Below, in pieces: positions 32,385 to 34,996 of a stretch of DNA of 34,996 nucleotides; position 1 is the first letter of the stretch; the number at the start of each line of letters is the position of its first letter. The translations under genes and the position numbers were made by a program. The notes under the pieces are model-generated. The model saw only the letters and a list, made by a program, of their open reading frames with translations. It did not search any database and was not told the origin of the DNA. This DNA comes from Priapulus caudatus (taxonomy: Eukaryota; Priapulida; Priapulimorpha; Priapulimorphida; Priapulidae), in the NCBI RefSeq assembly GCF_000485595.1, contig NW_014577153.1, positions 81,145 to 116,140 on the forward strand, given 5' to 3'.

Positions 32385-32665
32385 CCGGCCAGGTGGGATG
32401 TGCGACGAGGGCACCAGGTGGCAGGAGTGGTGTGCGACGAGGGCACCAGGTGGCAGGGGTGGTGTGCGACGAGGGCACCAGGTGGCAGGGGTGGTGTGCG
32501 ACGAGGGCACCAGGTGGCAGGGGTGGTGTGCGACGAGGACACTAGGTGGCAGGGGTGGTGTGCGACGAGGGCACCAGGTGGCAGGGGTGGTGTGTGGTGA
32601 GGACACTAGGTGGCAGGGGTGATGTGCGGCGAGGGCACCAGGTGGCAGGGGGTGGTGTTTGGTAG
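32385..32665 (+). repeat. 32-bp minisatellite after PLEKHM2 exon 5
   Basis: About 8.5 copies of a G-rich unit containing GCGACGAGGGCACCAGGTGG, with exact 32-bp spacing (GCACC at 32411, 32443, 32475 and 32507). It begins about 15 bp after the exon 5 donor. Long frames on both strands here are repeat artefacts. Confidence 0.95.
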
Positions 32666-34660
32666 TGAGGAAAGTAGTGCTGGTATCCATGCAAACTGAC
32701 TTACATCATTGGAGTTTTCACTGATGTGCCAGTAGGTTGTCAGGTTTTGGCTGATGTGTGACGAGTAAATTAGATCAAGCATGTAGTTTGGAGTGAAACC
32801 AACTCGTCCAGTTGTAGTTTGCATTGCCATGCACCAGATGGCAGGACCGATGTTTCATGAGAATAAGAAGGCATGAAGTCCCTAAATGAAACCAGCTAAT
32901 CAACTTTCAGTTCGCAATGTTTCTTGCCAAGTGACAGGTGCTGATATGAAATATAAGTGATGTCTAACATGCTATAAAACATGCCTGTTAGGGTGATATG
33001 AGCGATTTATTTTAGTTATAACGTGTATTAACTATGGTGAGTTGATTTCTTGAATTATCAGTGCATTATTTGTAGGTTCAATCCTAGTACAGTAATACGC
33101 CACGAAAACTTAGTTTACGGAAATTCGCCCGTAGAGAATTTGTAAATTAAAAAATTTAAATTATTAAAAATTGAATTAATAAGTACATAAAAAAAATTTC
33201 ATAGGAATGCGGCTCCAATAATATAATGGAAGGCATCACGAAAACTGTTTCACGATACAAAATTTTACACTACGAACGTTTTATGTGGAACACCTGTAAC
33301 ATGACTATATTACTACACAATGTGCATGCTATGATTTCCAACTGGGGACAAGTGATCATTGGTTCTACCCTGGACTGTGAGATACTCGTCGGCAAAGTAT
33401 TTTATTAACAATGTTAGTGTTCACTAAAACATTAATTAGCATAAATGACCTCGTACATCGTCCTCGTAACCTAGCATATTCGATTTACTTCTGTCTGGGG
33501 AGGGGGCGTCAGCCCTCCAGGACGTATAGGGTGTGTGGCACTGTGTTTCTGAAACCAGGCCGGACTCCAGCCGATCTCTGCGAGAAGCTGATTAATTATC
33601 TAATTTCTAAAAATGCACGAGCATGTGCAGTGTGCGTGCGTGTCTGTTTGCGTGCGTGCGTGCGTGCATGCGTGTGTGTGCGCGCAGTTAGTGCTGGGCC
33701 CATACGTTCTTAAGCAGTGCAATGTCTTCTTCTAGCCCATTGATTTTCCTCTAACGCGTGGGGTGGGGGTGTGTGTGCGTGGTAGGTTCACTGTCTCCTG
33801 TCTTGCGTTGCTGCTGTGTGAGTGTATCTGCCGCTGCCGTTCATTCGTGGGGGGGGGGAGACTGCGAAAAATCGATTGTGAGACTGCGTGGATTTTCAGC
33901 AACGATGAAAGCCGTCTATAGTAGCCGTGGCTGTATTTTAGCGGATATATATTCTCAGCAGTGCATAACAGCAAGCGATGATGCCGCCGCAGGGGAATAG
34001 TTTAGTGCGGGCGCGTTTTCTGCTGGCTGTGTGCTTAGGTGCAGACGAAGGACTGATGATTTTCGGACGTAGAGCTTGTGTTTTGAGGTTAGTAAACTTG
34101 ATCTTTGTGTGAATTGAAAGTCTACCGAGCAGTGTACCTACCCGGAGTATTCATTATAATAGGAAACACTGCGTATATTATCTGCACATCAGTAGTAGGT
34201 TTGTAGCAAGCTGGGTTTGTAGCAGGGTAATTAACTTTCTTCAGAATCTGCGCGATATAGCTATAATATGGTTGCAGGAAATTGATGCTGCATGGGCGTT
34301 TCTCTTTAAAAGATGTCTGAAAATGTATGGATTTTAATTTAGCAGCAGCACGCTGCGTGTTGGTGTGCAGTTTTTGTGAACAAGCACACCCACGCACACA
34401 CGCGCGGCGAGGGCTCGGGTTGCTCGTGATACTCGTGATACTCGTGATATTCCTTTGCAAGATCTTACACAAAAACACGAGCACATACGTACATGCACGT
34501 GTGCGTGCATAAATGCACCCACGTACGTAGGCGCACGCATGCACAGACGCACATACGCACGTCACACAGAATACACAATGAGCGTTACAAAAGGATACAT
34601 GTATGTTAAAGAAAAGTTTAAATATGAGTGAGGCAAGGGCGTGTGTGGCTTGAAGGTAAG
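32666..34660. other. PLEKHM2 downstream intron or flank, no certain exon
   Basis: Contains a GCGTGCGTGC microsatellite (33626-33686), a poly-G run near 33850, and CpG-rich DNA at 33740-34080 with a 45-codon ATG frame at 33978. CACG/GTGC-rich low complexity is at 34380-34560. The next PLEKHM2 exons may lie here but show no recognisable domain. Confidence 0.4.
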
Positions 34661-34671
34661 ATACATTCAGC

Positions 34672-34996
34672 TGTTGTGTGTGAATACGCCAGGCTCTGGG
34701 GCCGACGTACCGAGGTGTATGGAGAGGATACGTGTGTGTTAGTGAGGTGGGCGTGTGTGTGTGCGATCAGCTGTTGTTAGTGAATACGCCAGGCTCTGGG
34801 GCCGACGTACCGAGGTGTATGGAGAGGATACGTGTATGTTAGTGAGGTGGGCGTGTGTGCGTGCGATCAGCTGTTGTTAGTGAATACGCCAGGCTCCGGG
34901 GGCGACGTACCGAGGTGTATGGAGAGGATACGTGTATGTTAGTGAGGTGGGCGTGTGTGCGTGCGATCAGCTGTTGTTAGAGAATACGCCAGGCTC
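34672..34996 (+). repeat. 100-bp tandem satellite, running off the window
   Basis: TGAATACGCCAGGCTC recurs at 34681, 34781 and 34881 and, with one change, at 34981: period exactly 100 bp, over three copies, nearly identical. The unit includes GCCGACGTACCGAGGTGTAT and GGTGGGCGTGTGTG. The array is cut by the window end. Confidence 0.95.

Noticed and set aside
32211-32690. 159-codon minus-strand and 132-codon plus-strand frames
   Set aside because: They come from the 32-bp minisatellite, a multiple-of-three-independent repeat that is open in several frames. Only 32239-32370 is supported as an exon.

Overview
The window is nuclear DNA from an animal, most likely a marine invertebrate (inference). 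The genes are intron-rich with GT-AG junctions. They encode metazoan or ciliate-cell proteins (TMEM107, PLEKHM2, COX10, a TTC17-family protein). Interstitial TTAGGG repeats are present, and the intergenic DNA is AT-rich and crowded with foldback/MITE-like elements, microsatellites and minisatellites. There is no sign of prokaryotic organisation. A run of ten Ns (17725-17734) marks an assembly gap.

Layout. (1) 311-2863 is a 2.5-kb foldback repeat. (2) 3209-4264 (+) holds the last two visible exons of a TTC17-like TPR protein ending in a transmembrane segment. (3) 8665-6994 (-) is a complete four-exon TMEM107 gene (138 aa, ciliary transition zone), convergent with gene 2. A consensus RFX X-box lies about 180 bp upstream of its ATG, inside a hairpin repeat. 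(4) 8.9-11.6 kb is a repeat field: a telomere-repeat-carrying MITE, AGTAAC-type satellites, and a foldback element interrupted by a CpG-rich MITE. (5) 11747-16254 (+) is a seven-exon COX10 gene (482 aa model, mitochondrial haem O synthase). (6) 17735-22143 is a large inverted duplication, arms about 1.4 kb and spacer about 1.6 kb. Its right arm contains the upstream region and first coding exon of PLEKHM2, and its left arm a degraded reversed copy. (7) 21816-32370 (+) holds the first five recognisable coding exons of PLEKHM2 (RUN domain); the rest lies beyond the recognisable part or beyond the window. (8) 32.4-35.0 kb is intronic or flanking DNA with minisatellites, ending in a 100-bp tandem array that runs off the window.

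The four genes belong to different pathways (secretory/TPR scaffold, cilium, respiratory-chain haem, lysosome transport) and nothing suggests a functional cluster. Exon joins were checked by reading phase: the TMEM107, COX10 and PLEKHM2 exon sums are all multiples of three. No previously undescribed multi-gene system is evident. The most notable signals are the inverted duplication carrying a gene's first exon, the repeat-embedded X-box, and tandem repeats placed directly at splice sites.
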